A stretch of DNA of 64,000 nt, taken from positions 62,001-126,000 of the forward strand of contig NZ_SZVS01000009.1 in NCBI RefSeq assembly GCF_007670255.1, given 5' to 3'. Of this stretch, positions 8,423-16,522 are shown in pieces. The notes under the pieces were generated by a model that saw nothing but the letters and a program-made list of their open reading frames with translations, was not told the DNA's origin and did not search any database. The stretch's first letter is position 1; every line of letters starts with the position of its first letter. The translations under genes were made by a program, and so were the position numbers. The DNA comes from Paenarthrobacter nicotinovorans (GTDB lineage Bacteria; Actinomycetota; Actinomycetes; Actinomycetales; Micrococcaceae).

Positions 8423-9127
8423 ATGTCCTTGTTCACTGTCCTTGCCACCAGCAAAGTCGCCGCAGGCGTCCTGGCTGCCGGAGCTGTAGCTGTCGGCGGA
8501 ACCGGCGTCGCTGCCTTCAATGGCGCCCTTCCCACTGAAATCCAGCAGACCGCGCACGACGTCGTGGGTGCCCCTGCCCCCATCGCCGAGCAGAAGACGG
8601 CTGAAGCCACCGCCGCCGCCGAAACCGCCAAGGCGAAGGCAACCGACGCCGTCGACACCGCCAAGGCAACCGCAGAAGACGCAGCCGAGGCCGGAAAGGC
8701 GAAGGCAACCGACGCCGTCAACGACGCCAAGGCTGCCGTGGAAGACGCTACGTCGCCGGAAGCTTTTGGTCTTTGCAACTCCTTCCTCAACGGTGGCCTC
8801 AAGGCTGACACCAAGGTTGCCGGTTTCAAGTCCCTGGCCATTGCCGCCGGTGGCGAAGCCAACGTCGAGGCACACTGCACCGCAGTCGTGGAAGCCGGCA
8901 AGGCTGCAGGCTTGAAGGCTGACGGCGACGCCAAGGCTGACGCCAACGCTGACGCTTCAGTAAAGTCCGAACTTCCGGCCACCCCGGCGGTTCCGGCAGT
9001 TCCCGCTGTTCCGTCGACGCCCGCGGTTCCGGCAGTCCCTGCCGTCCCGGCCGTGCCGTCGCTGCCTACCCAGGTTCCCACTGAGGTTCCGGCAGTCAAC
9101 GGTGCACCCGTCGATTCCGTCCGCTAA
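8423..9127 (+). CDS. exported Ala/Lys-rich protein with PAVPAVP tail, function unknown
   Basis: I use the ATG at 8423, which has GGAGG 5 nt upstream, rather than the TTG at 8408. The 234-residue product starts with a hydrophobic segment (about 5-35, ATSKVAAGVLAAGAVAVGG), a signal peptide or anchor. Next comes a helical Ala/Lys/Asp repeat region (KAKATDAVDTAKATAEDAAE, about 60-115), a small globular patch with two Cys (FGLCNSFLNGG; AHCTAV), and a low-complexity Pro-Ala-Val tail (about 195-225). It precedes a sigma factor and its partner, though a hairpin separates them. I do not recognise the family. A surface or wall-spanning role for the Pro-rich tail is a guess. Confidence 0.75.
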   Translation: MSLFTVLATSKVAAGVLAAGAVAVGGTGVAAFNGALPTEIQQTAHDVVGAPAPIAEQKTAEATAAAETAKAKATDAVDTAKATAEDAAEAGKAKATDAVNDAKAAVEDATSPEAFGLCNSFLNGGLKADTKVAGFKSLAIAAGGEANVEAHCTAVVEAGKAAGLKADGDAKADANADASVKSELPATPAVPAVPAVPSTPAVPAVPAVPAVPSLPTQVPTEVPAVNGAPVDSVR

Positions 9128-9150
9128 GCAAGCAGCGGTTACGGTTTAAA

Positions 9151-9187
9151 GGCAGGGCTCCTTGGCTTGATGACAAGGAGCCCTGCC
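9151..9187 (+). terminator. hairpin between exported protein and sigma factor
   Basis: GGCAGGGCTCCTTG (9151-9164) pairs perfectly with CAAGGAGCCCTGCC (9174-9187) across a 9-nt loop, 23 bp after the stop. It separates the exported protein from the sigma gene transcriptionally. Confidence 0.7.
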
Positions 9188-9215
9188 ACATAACGCGGGA
9201 TGGAGGCGTCCACGG

Positions 9216-9767
9216 GTGCTTGAACCCTTGGCTGACGAATACGTGCAGGCGGATCACGATGATCCCGCCCTGCTCTTTACGGCTGCCTACAACGCTTTTT
9301 CCGGGCCGGTTTTCGGTTACCTCAAAGCCCGCGGCGTGGACGATCCCGAAGCCGTAACCCAGGATGTCTTCCTTGCCCTGTACCCCAAGCTGGACTCACT
9401 CCACGGCGGGCTGCAGGGTGCCAAGACCTTGCTGTTCACCATCGCGCACGCCCGTCTGGTGGACCATTACCGCAAGCGTGAACGCACCCCCGACTCCACG
9501 CCGTACGAACCTGACTTCGATGCCCGCCGCTCTCCATCGGCTGAAGAGCAGGCATTCGGCAGGGCTTCCGGCCTGGGGGTAACGGAACTTTTGGAGGACC
9601 TCGCCGAGGATTACCAGGAGGTCCTGGCACTGAGGGTCGTCGCCGACCTGTCGGTGGAAGAAACAGCGGACATCATGGGCAAGTCCCAGGGTGCCGTGAA
9701 ACAACTGCAGCGCAGGGCATTGGGCGCACTGAAGAAACGTGCGCTACTAAGGAACGGCACATCATGA
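9216..9767 (+). CDS. RNA polymerase sigma-70 family (ECF-like) factor
   Basis: A 183-residue protein, standard ECF length. Region 2 is near residues 20-85 (AYNAFSGPVFGYLKARG; QDVFLALYPKL; ARLVDHYRKRER) and region 4 near 125-180 (EDYQEVLALRVVADLSVEETADIMG, then KSQGAVKQLQRRALGALKKR as the recognition helix). The GTG at 9216 is supported by GGAGG at 9202-9206. The stop overlaps the ATG of the next gene (ATGA), a membrane protein placed where an anti-sigma factor normally sits. Target genes are unknown. The exported protein upstream is a reasonable candidate. Confidence 0.88.
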   Translation: MLEPLADEYVQADHDDPALLFTAAYNAFSGPVFGYLKARGVDDPEAVTQDVFLALYPKLDSLHGGLQGAKTLLFTIAHARLVDHYRKRERTPDSTPYEPDFDARRSPSAEEQAFGRASGLGVTELLEDLAEDYQEVLALRVVADLSVEETADIMGKSQGAVKQLQRRALGALKKRALLRNGTS

Positions 9768-10525
9768 GTGAAAACACCGCACCGCGTCGGCGGAACGACC
9801 AGCAGGCCATCGACTCCCTGCTCGCGGACGCCGGGATGGAGGACAACTCCGCCCTGCGCACTGAACTTCTCGAACTGCGTTCCCTGGCCAACACCGCACC
9901 GATGCCCTCGGACGCTATCCGCGCACTGATGGTGGGTGTGCCCGCGGCCACGGAGTTGATGCCCGCCGTCGCTGTTGAGGCGACGCAGCAGGCTGCTCCT
10001 GTGGATGAACTGGCCGCACGCCGCAGGAAGAAGGGGCGCGCCGCCGTCGTCGGTCTTGTCGTTGCGGCATCGCTGGCAGGAGGTGCGACAGCGGCAGCAG
10101 CCTCCGAAGGCGGGATTCCGGGAGCCTTCCAGCACGTCGGCGCGGCCATCGGCTCGGTGGTTTCACAGTTGAGCCCCGGCTCGGGCAACGCTCCCCAGGC
10201 CCCGGTGCCCGAAGGTACGACGCCGGTACAGGGCCCTTCCCGCCAGGAAAGCCAGCCGGCCGTTGTTCCGAACCAGCCCACTCCTGCCCCGGCGGCTCCC
10301 ACGAACCCTGCCGGGGCGCCCCACACCGATCCGCAGACCACCCCGGGCCACGGTCAGTCCCAGGCCCCCAAAGGTCCGGGCACCGATCCGGGCAAGGGCA
10401 TCCTCCCTCCGGCTCCGTCGCTGCCCGTCACACCCCCGGACCTTGATCCTTCCAAGCTGGATCCCTCAAAGCTCCGCCCCTCGGACATCCCGGTTCCGGA
10501 GCTTCCCACACTGCCCGCGAAGTGA
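9764..10525 (+). CDS. membrane protein in anti-sigma position, Pro-rich extracellular tail
   Basis: A 253-residue protein translationally coupled to the sigma gene. The cytoplasmic N-terminus (about 1-83) has charged helices (NDQQAIDSLLADAGM; LRTELLELRSLA) that could bind a sigma factor. A basic stop RRRKKGR precedes a single membrane helix (about 90-110, AAVVGLVVAASLAGGATAAA). The rest is a long Pro/Gly-rich outer region ending in a DPSKLDPSKLRPSD repeat. The zinc-finger HxxxCxxC of classical ZAS anti-sigma factors is absent, so the anti-sigma role rests on gene order and topology, not on a recognised domain. Confidence 0.7.
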   Translation: MSENTAPRRRNDQQAIDSLLADAGMEDNSALRTELLELRSLANTAPMPSDAIRALMVGVPAATELMPAVAVEATQQAAPVDELAARRRKKGRAAVVGLVVAASLAGGATAAAASEGGIPGAFQHVGAAIGSVVSQLSPGSGNAPQAPVPEGTTPVQGPSRQESQPAVVPNQPTPAPAAPTNPAGAPHTDPQTTPGHGQSQAPKGPGTDPGKGILPPAPSLPVTPPDLDPSKLDPSKLRPSDIPVPELPTLPAK

Positions 10526-10575
10526 CACTTAATGACAATGTTCGGCAGCAACATTGTCATTAACTGCCAACTCGG
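10522..10575. repeat. interspersed palindrome, copy A
   Basis: Arms TTAATGACAATGTT (10529-10542) and AACATTGTCATTAA (10550-10563) pair perfectly across CGGCAGC. The outer TGACAC/TGCCA ends continue the symmetry. It lies between convergent genes, beside a separate terminator hairpin. Related copies are at 44802, 48961 and 63013. Confidence 0.8.
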
Positions 10576-10584
10576 TGCGGTTTA

Positions 10585-10639
10585 AACCACGACGGCGGGG
10601 TGCGGCTTCGTATGGAAGCCGGACCCCGCCGTCGTGGTT
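10585..10639. terminator. bidirectional hairpin between the anti-sigma-like gene and ald
   Basis: AACCACGACGGCGGGGT and its complement ACCCCGCCGTCGTGGTT form a 17-bp stem with an approximately 20-nt loop, seven bases from the ald stop. It can serve both convergent genes. Confidence 0.75.
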
Positions 10640-10645
10640 GGCGTG

Positions 10646-11764
10646 CTAGGCGGAAACCAGGCTGTGCCAGTCGTTGACCAAGGGCAGGTTGTGCGCCTCG
10701 GAAACGGAGTGGTGTGCCACATGGCCTGCAGCGATGTTGAGGCCGGCAGCCAGGGCGGGGTCGCGGTCGAAAGCGGCCTTGACGCCCAGGTTGGCCAGTG
10801 CCACGGCGTAGCGCAGGGTGACGTTGGTCAGTGCGTACGTGGAGGTGTTCGGAACAGCGCCAGGCATGTTGGCAACGCAGTAGAAGATCGAGTTGTGGAC
10901 CTTGTACGTCGGTTCCTGGTGGGTGGTGGGGTGCGTGTCTTCGAAGCAACCGCCCTGGTCCACGGCGATGTCCACCAGGACCGAGCCCGGCTTCATGCGA
11001 GACACGAGATCGTTGGTGACCAGCTTGGGAGCCTTGGCGCCCGGGATCAGGACGGAGCCGATTACGAGATCTGCGTCGATGACTGACTTCTCGATCTCGT
11101 AGGCGTTGGAGGCAACGGTCTTCAGGCGGCCCTGGTAGAGGGCATCGAGTTCGCGCAGCCGGTTGATGTTGATGTCCATGATGGTGACATCCGCACCGAG
11201 GCCCAGCGCCATGGCGGCGGCGTTGGTTCCTGCAACGCCAGCGCCCAGTACAACAACCTTGGCCGGGCGCACGCCCGGTACGCCGCCCAGGAGAACGCCC
11301 TTGCCACCGGCCGGAGCCATCAGGGAGGAAGCGCCCACAACCACGGACAAGCGGCCCGCGACCTCGGACATCGGAGCCAGCAGCGGAAGTGCGCGGCCTT
11401 CCTGCACGGTCTCGTAGGCGATGGCGGTGACGCCGGAGTTGATGAGCTCGGCGGTGAGCTCGGGCTCTGCGGCGAGGTGGAGGTAGGTGAAGAGGATGAG
11501 GCCCTTGCGGAAGCGGTGGTACTCGGCCGCGATGGGCTCCTTGACCTTCATGACCATGTCGGCGCGGCCCCAGACGTCATCGGCTTCGTTGACGATTTCT
11601 GCGCCGGCGATCGAGTATTCCTCGTCGGTGATGCCCGAGCCCAGGCCTGCGCCTCGCTCAACCAGAACGGTGTGTCCGTGGGTGCGGAACTCGTGGACAC
11701 CGGCGGCCGTGATGGCTACGCGGAACTCGTTGTTCTTGATTTCTTTGGGGACGCCGATGATCAT
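10646..11764 (-). CDS. ald: alanine dehydrogenase
   Basis: NAD-dependent reversible deamination of L-alanine to pyruvate and ammonium; 372 residues, full length. It starts with the family signature MIIGVPKEIKNNEFRVAI. The substrate His is in TYLHLAAEP (about 96), the nucleotide fold is VVVLGAGVAGTNAA (about 169-182), and the catalytic Asp is in VDIAVDQGGC (about 270). GGAG precedes the ATG. It is divergent from a PucR-family regulator, as ald and adeR are linked functionally in Bacillus. This makes alanine catabolism induced by that regulator the likely arrangement. Confidence 0.96.
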   Translation of the reverse strand: MIIGVPKEIKNNEFRVAITAAGVHEFRTHGHTVLVERGAGLGSGITDEEYSIAGAEIVNEADDVWGRADMVMKVKEPIAAEYHRFRKGLILFTYLHLAAEPELTAELINSGVTAIAYETVQEGRALPLLAPMSEVAGRLSVVVGASSLMAPAGGKGVLLGGVPGVRPAKVVVLGAGVAGTNAAAMALGLGADVTIMDININRLRELDALYQGRLKTVASNAYEIEKSVIDADLVIGSVLIPGAKAPKLVTNDLVSRMKPGSVLVDIAVDQGGCFEDTHPTTHQEPTYKVHNSIFYCVANMPGAVPNTSTYALTNVTLRYAVALANLGVKAAFDRDPALAAGLNIAAGHVAHHSVSEAHNLPLVNDWHSLVSA

Positions 11765-11914
11765 TTGCTGGCTCCATCGTTAGCGGCCTGTTCGGCCGAA
11801 TATGTACTGCGGGCTGTGATTCCAGAATAAATCCGGCTGTGAGGCAGGCGACATGAATATGGGAGCGACCGAAGGACCAAACCCCTGAAAATCAAGGAAC
11901 TTGCCCCGGGCTGT

Positions 11915-11950
11915 TCGACATTTGTCGAGCACTGGAGCGTCAAGTGTCGC
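11915..11950. promoter_or_regulatory. candidate operator in the ald/PucR intergenic region
   Basis: TCGACA-TT-TGTCGA (11915-11928) is an inverted repeat, and a further half-site TGTCGC lies at 11945-11950 near the regulator start. Position between divergent genes suggests binding by the PucR-type regulator; this is inference. Confidence 0.4.
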
Positions 11951-11973
11951 CTGGTGTTGGTACGCTGTGGAGG

Positions 11974-13188
11974 ATGCAGCAGGACGTGGAACAGATCGTT
12001 GAACGCGTGGCGCTTAAGCTCGGGCGCGGACTATCCCTTGAGGATCTCGACGGCGTCCTCCTCGCCTACAGCTCCAACCAATCCCATGCCGACCGCGTCC
12101 GCGTGAATTTCCTCCTGAGCAAGCGTGTTCCGGGGGACGTCAGCGCCTGGCAGCTCTCACACGGCATCGCCACAGCGGTGCGTCCCGTGGTGGTCCCGGC
12201 CAACGACGAGCTGGGGATGCTGGGCCGCGTCTGTGTGCCGCTTCTGGTCCGCGGTTTCCGTGTGGGGTACTTATGGGTCCAGCAGGACCTTGAAGAGCAA
12301 AGCGCGACGGCGATCCTCGCCCAGTTGCCCGGCGTGCGTGACGAGCTGGACCTGTTGGCGGGCTTGCTCCTTGACTCCAACACGGCCGAGTCCGAGTTCC
12401 GGCGCAGGCGTGAGCAGGAGTTCCTCTCGGCGTGCGGCGGGGAGTCGAACGCCGTCGCCGCTGTAGCGGGCTGGAAGGAGATCCAAGGCCGCGGTCCATG
12501 GCAATTGGTGACCGTCCTGGACGCGGACGGTGCCCGGTCCGACGTCGACCCAATTGCCGCAACCCTGACGCACCGCTCTGCCGCGCTGCAGTCGACCATC
12601 GGCGTGAACGCCGCCTTGTTCAGTGCGGGTACGGAAACCCACTCGGTGGTCCTCTTCCGCGAATCCGGTGGCCGGGCAGACCACGCGCAGGTTCTGGTCC
12701 ACTACCAGCTGGAGCTCGCCAAGCGTGCCGGCAGGACCGTGGACCGCGTCATCCTGGGGATCAGCGAACCGTTCCAAGTCATCAGGCAGCTCGCGGGGGC
12801 GTACCGGCAATCCAAGGTTGCCGCGCAGGCCGCTGCGGTGGACCTGCAGCTGGGGGAGTTGGTGGACAGCCGGGCGGTCGGGGTGTACCAGTTGTTCGAT
12901 CGTCTGCTGGCTCCGGGTGGTTGGGACGACACCGGCTCGGTGCATTTCCGGACACTCGAGGATCAGGACAAGAACGGCGAGCTCCTGCCGGTCCTGGAAC
13001 TCCTCTACGACAACGACGGCGCGGTCAAGGATGTCGCCGCCAAACTTCACCTTCACCGCAGCAGCATCTACAACAGGCTGGGCCGGATCCGCCAGCTTAT
13101 CGGTGCTGATCCGCTCAATGGTGCCATTCGGCTCGAACTGCATGCTGCTCTCAAGGCGCGGCGCTGGGCAGGCAGGCCAAGGATCTGA
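11974..13188 (+). CDS. PucR-family transcriptional regulator, AdeR-like
   Basis: A 404-residue regulator. The C-terminal HTH_30 domain (about 345-400) has LELLYDNDGAVKDVAAKLHLHRSSIYNRL, and a GGDEF-like/CdaR middle domain (about 150-300) precedes it. It faces ald across 209 bp. In Bacillus subtilis the PucR-type AdeR activates ald, so an alanine-responsive activator is the natural reading. The ATG at 11974 is preferred over the GTG at 11944 because TACGCT (11961-11966) sits 7 nt before it, a probable -10 of a leaderless message. A hairpin terminator follows the stop. Confidence 0.85.
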   Translation: MQQDVEQIVERVALKLGRGLSLEDLDGVLLAYSSNQSHADRVRVNFLLSKRVPGDVSAWQLSHGIATAVRPVVVPANDELGMLGRVCVPLLVRGFRVGYLWVQQDLEEQSATAILAQLPGVRDELDLLAGLLLDSNTAESEFRRRREQEFLSACGGESNAVAAVAGWKEIQGRGPWQLVTVLDADGARSDVDPIAATLTHRSAALQSTIGVNAALFSAGTETHSVVLFRESGGRADHAQVLVHYQLELAKRAGRTVDRVILGISEPFQVIRQLAGAYRQSKVAAQAAAVDLQLGELVDSRAVGVYQLFDRLLAPGGWDDTGSVHFRTLEDQDKNGELLPVLELLYDNDGAVKDVAAKLHLHRSSIYNRLGRIRQLIGADPLNGAIRLELHAALKARRWAGRPRI

Positions 13189-13221
13189 GGGCCCTTTCAA
13201 TCAGGGGGCATTAACCACATA

Positions 13222-13250
13222 AGGCAGGCACCCGGCGTGGGTGCCTGCCT
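13222..13250 (+). terminator. hairpin terminator after the PucR gene
   Basis: AGGCAGGCACCC (13222-13233) pairs with GGGTGCCTGCCT (13239-13250) across a 5-nt loop, 34 bp behind the PucR stop. Confidence 0.75.
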
Positions 13251-13385
13251 CATGTGTTGGCTAGGAACGCCTTAAGCGCTGGCAACTCCAGCGGCCCCTT
13301 CGGCGTCGGAACGTGGACGTGCGGCTGCTGCTGCAGTACCGGCTGTGCCATCCGGTGTGGACTGTGGTGCGGGGCAAGCGGATGC

Positions 13386-14642
13386 TCACTGCAACACATC
13401 CCGGGCAGCACCAAGGAGTGATTCCAAGGTGGATGCTTGCGGCTTCGGCGTGTTCGGGTTGCCGGTGGGCCGTGGCTTGGAGGTCTCCGTTGGCGTGGGC
13501 GAAGGCGTGGGAGTTGTGGTGGGAGTGGGCGTGGTGGTCGGCGTTGGCGTCGCCGGAGGCGTGGTGACCGTGTCCGACGGCACGTCGCTGGGAGCCGGCG
13601 CGGGCTGGGCCGGAGTCGTTCCGGGCGCAGGCGTCGAGGCCACGGGCGGTGCTGCAGCCGGTGCTGCCGCCGAAGGTACCCAGACCGGCGCGGCCAAGGA
13701 GACGTGCGGTGAGGGAACCGACGACGGCGAAACCGCCGCGGGCGCCTCCGGTACCGTTGCCGGCTGGCCGGCTTCGGACGAGGCTGAACCCGATGACGAC
13801 GGGGACGAAGCGGTGGTGTAGGACGTCCGTGGTGCCGGTGCGGCGGAGCCCGATTGGCGGTCTGCGTTGCTGCCGCCAGCTTGGTTTGTGGGTGCTTCCT
13901 GCCCGAAGAAGGGAAGATGCAAGGCCTGGCCCACGGATCCTGCGGTCAGGGCCAGTCCCAGCGCGCCGGCAACAACTGCCATGCGCTGGCTCATGTGCTT
14001 CACGGACGCGGCTTTCCGCAGGACGGCTTGGGGTTCGCGGCCGAATGTCGAGGTCGCGCCGAGGCCCGCAGCGTTACGAGGAGCTGGCGTCTTGGGTGCA
14101 GCGGCGGCGACCACGGGAATGGCCGCGGTGGCCGGTTCTGGAACATCCTGCTTGACCGGTGCATCCTGCTTCGGGCGCACGGACTGAACTGTATCCGCGG
14201 GCCGGGCAGTATCCGCGGGCTGGGCAATGTCCGCGGGCCGGGCAGGGTCTGCCCGCTGAACGATGGGGATCGCGGACGTTGGAGGGCCCGGCGTGGTTGA
14301 AACGGGGGCTGCGGCCCGGGCCGCCTCGACAACCGGGATGGCCGCGGTCGCCGGTTCCGGGAGCACGGATTTCGCTGCCGGGGTTTCTGCCGGCTCAATC
14401 ACGGCGCGGGCTGCCCGTTCCCGCTCAGCGGCACGCGCGGCGGCGCGCGTGGTGGGAGCGGCTGCGGCGGGCGCCTCTACCGTGGGCGATGCAGTGGTGG
14501 GAATCGCCGCAGTGGCGGGTTCCGGCGTCGTACTTTCTGTACCGGTGACCTGTCCGCTGGGTTGGGCCCGACGGCGTCCGGTTGGCTTGGTGCGCTCGCG
14601 TTCGAGTTGCGCGCGGCGCGTGTTATCCATGGTTGGGGACAT
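13386..14642 (-). CDS. single-pass membrane protein with PEPATAAIP repeats and Pro/Thr-rich tail
   Basis: A 418-residue Ala/Pro-rich protein. The ATG at 14642 has GAGAGG just upstream, so the TTG at 14657 is not needed. The basic N-terminus (TRRAQLERERTKPTGRRRAQ) is followed by a cytoplasmic region in which (P)EPATAAIP occurs at least three times, plus a GPPTSAIP variant and ARPAD/AQPAD repeats. One membrane helix lies about 230-250 (MAVVAGALGLALTAGSVGQA), then a Ser/Pro/Thr-rich outer tail ending in TPTPTTTPTPTTTP runs. I recognise no catalytic domain. Topology suggests a wall-spanning structural or sensor protein. Confidence 0.7.
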   Translation of the reverse strand: MSPTMDNTRRAQLERERTKPTGRRRAQPSGQVTGTESTTPEPATAAIPTTASPTVEAPAAAAPTTRAAARAAERERAARAVIEPAETPAAKSVLPEPATAAIPVVEAARAAAPVSTTPGPPTSAIPIVQRADPARPADIAQPADTARPADTVQSVRPKQDAPVKQDVPEPATAAIPVVAAAAPKTPAPRNAAGLGATSTFGREPQAVLRKAASVKHMSQRMAVVAGALGLALTAGSVGQALHLPFFGQEAPTNQAGGSNADRQSGSAAPAPRTSYTTASSPSSSGSASSEAGQPATVPEAPAAVSPSSVPSPHVSLAAPVWVPSAAAPAAAPPVASTPAPGTTPAQPAPAPSDVPSDTVTTPPATPTPTTTPTPTTTPTPSPTPTETSKPRPTGNPNTPKPQASTLESLLGAARDVLQ

Positions 14643-15002
14643 GGTTGTGCCTCTCAACGCCTGCGAGGTTAGCTGTCGGGTTCGGACGAGGCCGTCCGGC
14701 CGCTGGTTGCGGCTTCACCCCGAGGGCTTGTGGAGAAAACAAGCCCGGAGAACTGTGGGTCCCCCGTCTCTGCCGCGGGTCTGGCGGATCCTGGATTGCG
14801 GCAGAGCCCGGCGTCAACCCAGAAGCGGCCCAGCGGAGATTCGGGTCGCCCTACGACCGTACAGTAGCCGGAAAGTAAAGTCACATTAATGTAACGGGCG
14901 GTACGTCCACCCGCTTCGAGAGGGTTCTACCGCTTAGGCTTCGGGGCGCCAAAGTCCGGAAGGCACTAGCCTTGGGCGCCTACTGGCCGGTAGACATGAG
15001 CT
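14643..15002. other. divergent intergenic region before the ligase gene
   Basis: About 360 bp with no supported gene. Open frames here are short shadows. A 10-bp palindrome ACATTAATGT lies at 14883-14892 in the most AT-rich stretch and could mark a regulator site or the promoter of the leftward gene. TAGACA at 14991-14996 is 6 nt before the ligase ATG and may be its -10. Confidence 0.45.
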
Positions 15003-16061
15003 ATGGACCTGCCTGTGATGCCGCCCGTTTCGCCCATGCTCGCCAAGTCTGTCCCGAACATCCCCGACGTTGGGCATTACGAGCCCAAGTGGGATGGGTT
15101 CCGGACCGTCGTCTTCAAGGACGGGGACGAGATCATCCTGGGCAGCCGCAACGAAAAGCCCATGACGCGCTACTTCCCGGAGCTTGTTGAAGCCCTGAAG
15201 AAGAACCTTCCCGACAAATGCGTGGTGGATGGCGAGATCATCCTGATCCAGGGCAACAGGCTGGAGTTCGAGGTGTTGCAGCAGCGGATCCATCCCGCGG
15301 ACAGCCGGGTGCGGATGCTTGCGGAGAAGACGCCCGCGTCGTTGGTGGCGTTCGACCTTCTTGCCCTGGGCGAGGAGGATCTCACTGGAAAGCCCTTCGC
15401 CGAGAGGCGCGCGGCCTTGGAGAAAGCCCTCGCCAACGCTGAGCCGCCGGTTTACGTCACGCCCGCGGTGACGGACCTGGAGCGGGCGAAGCAATGGTTC
15501 GTGCAGCTTGAGGGAGCAGGGCTCGACGGCGTGCTGTCCAAGCCGCTCGACGGCACCTATCAGCCGAACAAGCGGGTGATGTTCAAGACCAAGCATGAGC
15601 GGACAGCCGACTGTGTCGTGGCCGGCTTCCGGTGGCACAAGACCGCGAAAGTTGTGGGCTCGATGCTCCTGGGGCTCTACGACGACTCGGGTCGGCTCCA
15701 TCACGTCGGCGTCGTGGCATCATTCCCCATGGCAAAACGGGAGGCCTTGGTGGCTGAACTCGAGCCGTATCAAGTGGAGTTTGCCGACCACCCCTGGGGT
15801 GAGTGGGCCAACCAGGAGGCCGGTGGATCCAGGATGCCCGGCGCCCAGAGCCGGTGGAGCGCAGGCAAGGACTTCTCCTTTGTTCCCCTCCGCCCTGAGC
15901 TGGTCATCGAGGTGGCGTACGACTACATGGAGGGCGACCGGTTCCGCCACACGACGCAGTTCCGCCGGTGGCGGCCGGACCGGACCCCGGAAAGCTGCAC
16001 GTATTCGCAGCTGGAGGATCCTGTGGAGTACGACCTCGGGGAGATACTGAGCCTCCCGTAG
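15003..16061 (+). CDS. ligC: ATP-dependent DNA ligase, LigC type
   Basis: A 352-residue stand-alone ATP ligase, joining DNA nicks through a lysyl-AMP intermediate. Motif I is YEPKWDGFR near residues 25-33, with Lys as nucleophile. VVDGEI (motif III region) and later LDGVLSKPLDGTYQPNK and VMFKTKHERTADCVV (motifs IV-V) follow. An OB-fold C-terminus includes the motif-VI-like FRHTTQFRRWRPDRTPESC. No Ku, primase or nuclease domain is attached or adjacent, which distinguishes it from LigD. LigC-type enzymes of actinobacteria are accessory ligases beside the NAD-dependent LigA. Confidence 0.9.
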   Translation: MDLPVMPPVSPMLAKSVPNIPDVGHYEPKWDGFRTVVFKDGDEIILGSRNEKPMTRYFPELVEALKKNLPDKCVVDGEIILIQGNRLEFEVLQQRIHPADSRVRMLAEKTPASLVAFDLLALGEEDLTGKPFAERRAALEKALANAEPPVYVTPAVTDLERAKQWFVQLEGAGLDGVLSKPLDGTYQPNKRVMFKTKHERTADCVVAGFRWHKTAKVVGSMLLGLYDDSGRLHHVGVVASFPMAKREALVAELEPYQVEFADHPWGEWANQEAGGSRMPGAQSRWSAGKDFSFVPLRPELVIEVAYDYMEGDRFRHTTQFRRWRPDRTPESCTYSQLEDPVEYDLGEILSLP

Positions 16062-16078
16062 CCGGGTACTGCCAAGCA

Positions 16079-16134
16079 CGTTGCCAACCCGCTGTTGCGT
16101 CGCTGGCCAGCAACGCAACAGCGGGTTGGCAACG
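16079..16134. repeat. 22-bp perfect inverted repeat between convergent genes
   Basis: CGTTGCCAACCCGCTGTTGC and two further bases (16079-16100) repeat exactly in reverse complement at 16113-16134, with a 12-nt loop. The stem is long enough for a transcription terminator shared by ligC and the leftward small gene. It has no U-run and is unusually long, so a REP-like element is also possible. Confidence 0.75.
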
Positions 16135-16156
16135 GAGTTAGCTGTGCCGCCGGGTA

Positions 16157-16420
16157 CTACTCCTCGTGCCCCTGGTCGCTGCTCATGCTTCCTTCGGCAG
16201 GAGGCGTTTCGCCCGGGGGTACCCCTCCACCGGGCTCGAGTCCCGTGACGTTTCCGTCCAGGGGATCAGGGTTGGCTGAGGCGGCGGGATCGTCGTCCTC
16301 GTCCTGGCGCATATCGGGATCTTCGTGGATGCTGTCCGCCTCGGCCGTGGTGTCGATGGGGCCGGTTGCGCCGCTCACGCCGAAGGTCCGGGGATCGTCT
16401 TCCGGGTCATAGTTGGTCAT
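16157..16420 (-). CDS. small acidic hypothetical protein
   Basis: An 87-residue, strongly acidic, Pro/Gly/Asp-rich protein ([17 protein letters not shown]..., later [13 protein letters not shown]). No hydrophobic segment or recognised domain; likely unstructured. The ATG at 16420 has AAGGA 7-8 nt upstream and is preferred over the upstream TTG. It is convergent with ligC and separated from it by the long inverted repeat. Function unknown. Confidence 0.6.
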   Translation of the reverse strand: MTNYDPEDDPRTFGVSGATGPIDTTAEADSIHEDPDMRQDEDDDPAASANPDPLDGNVTGLEPGGGVPPGETPPAEGSMSSDQGHEE

Positions 16421-16522
16421 GATGCATCCTTTCGTAAGCAAACTTACTAATCCGCTTGCCCCGCCAGCCTAGCCTGATCCGGCGGCACCCAACAAGGGCA
16501 CCCCGCCGTCGTTCTTCAGTCC

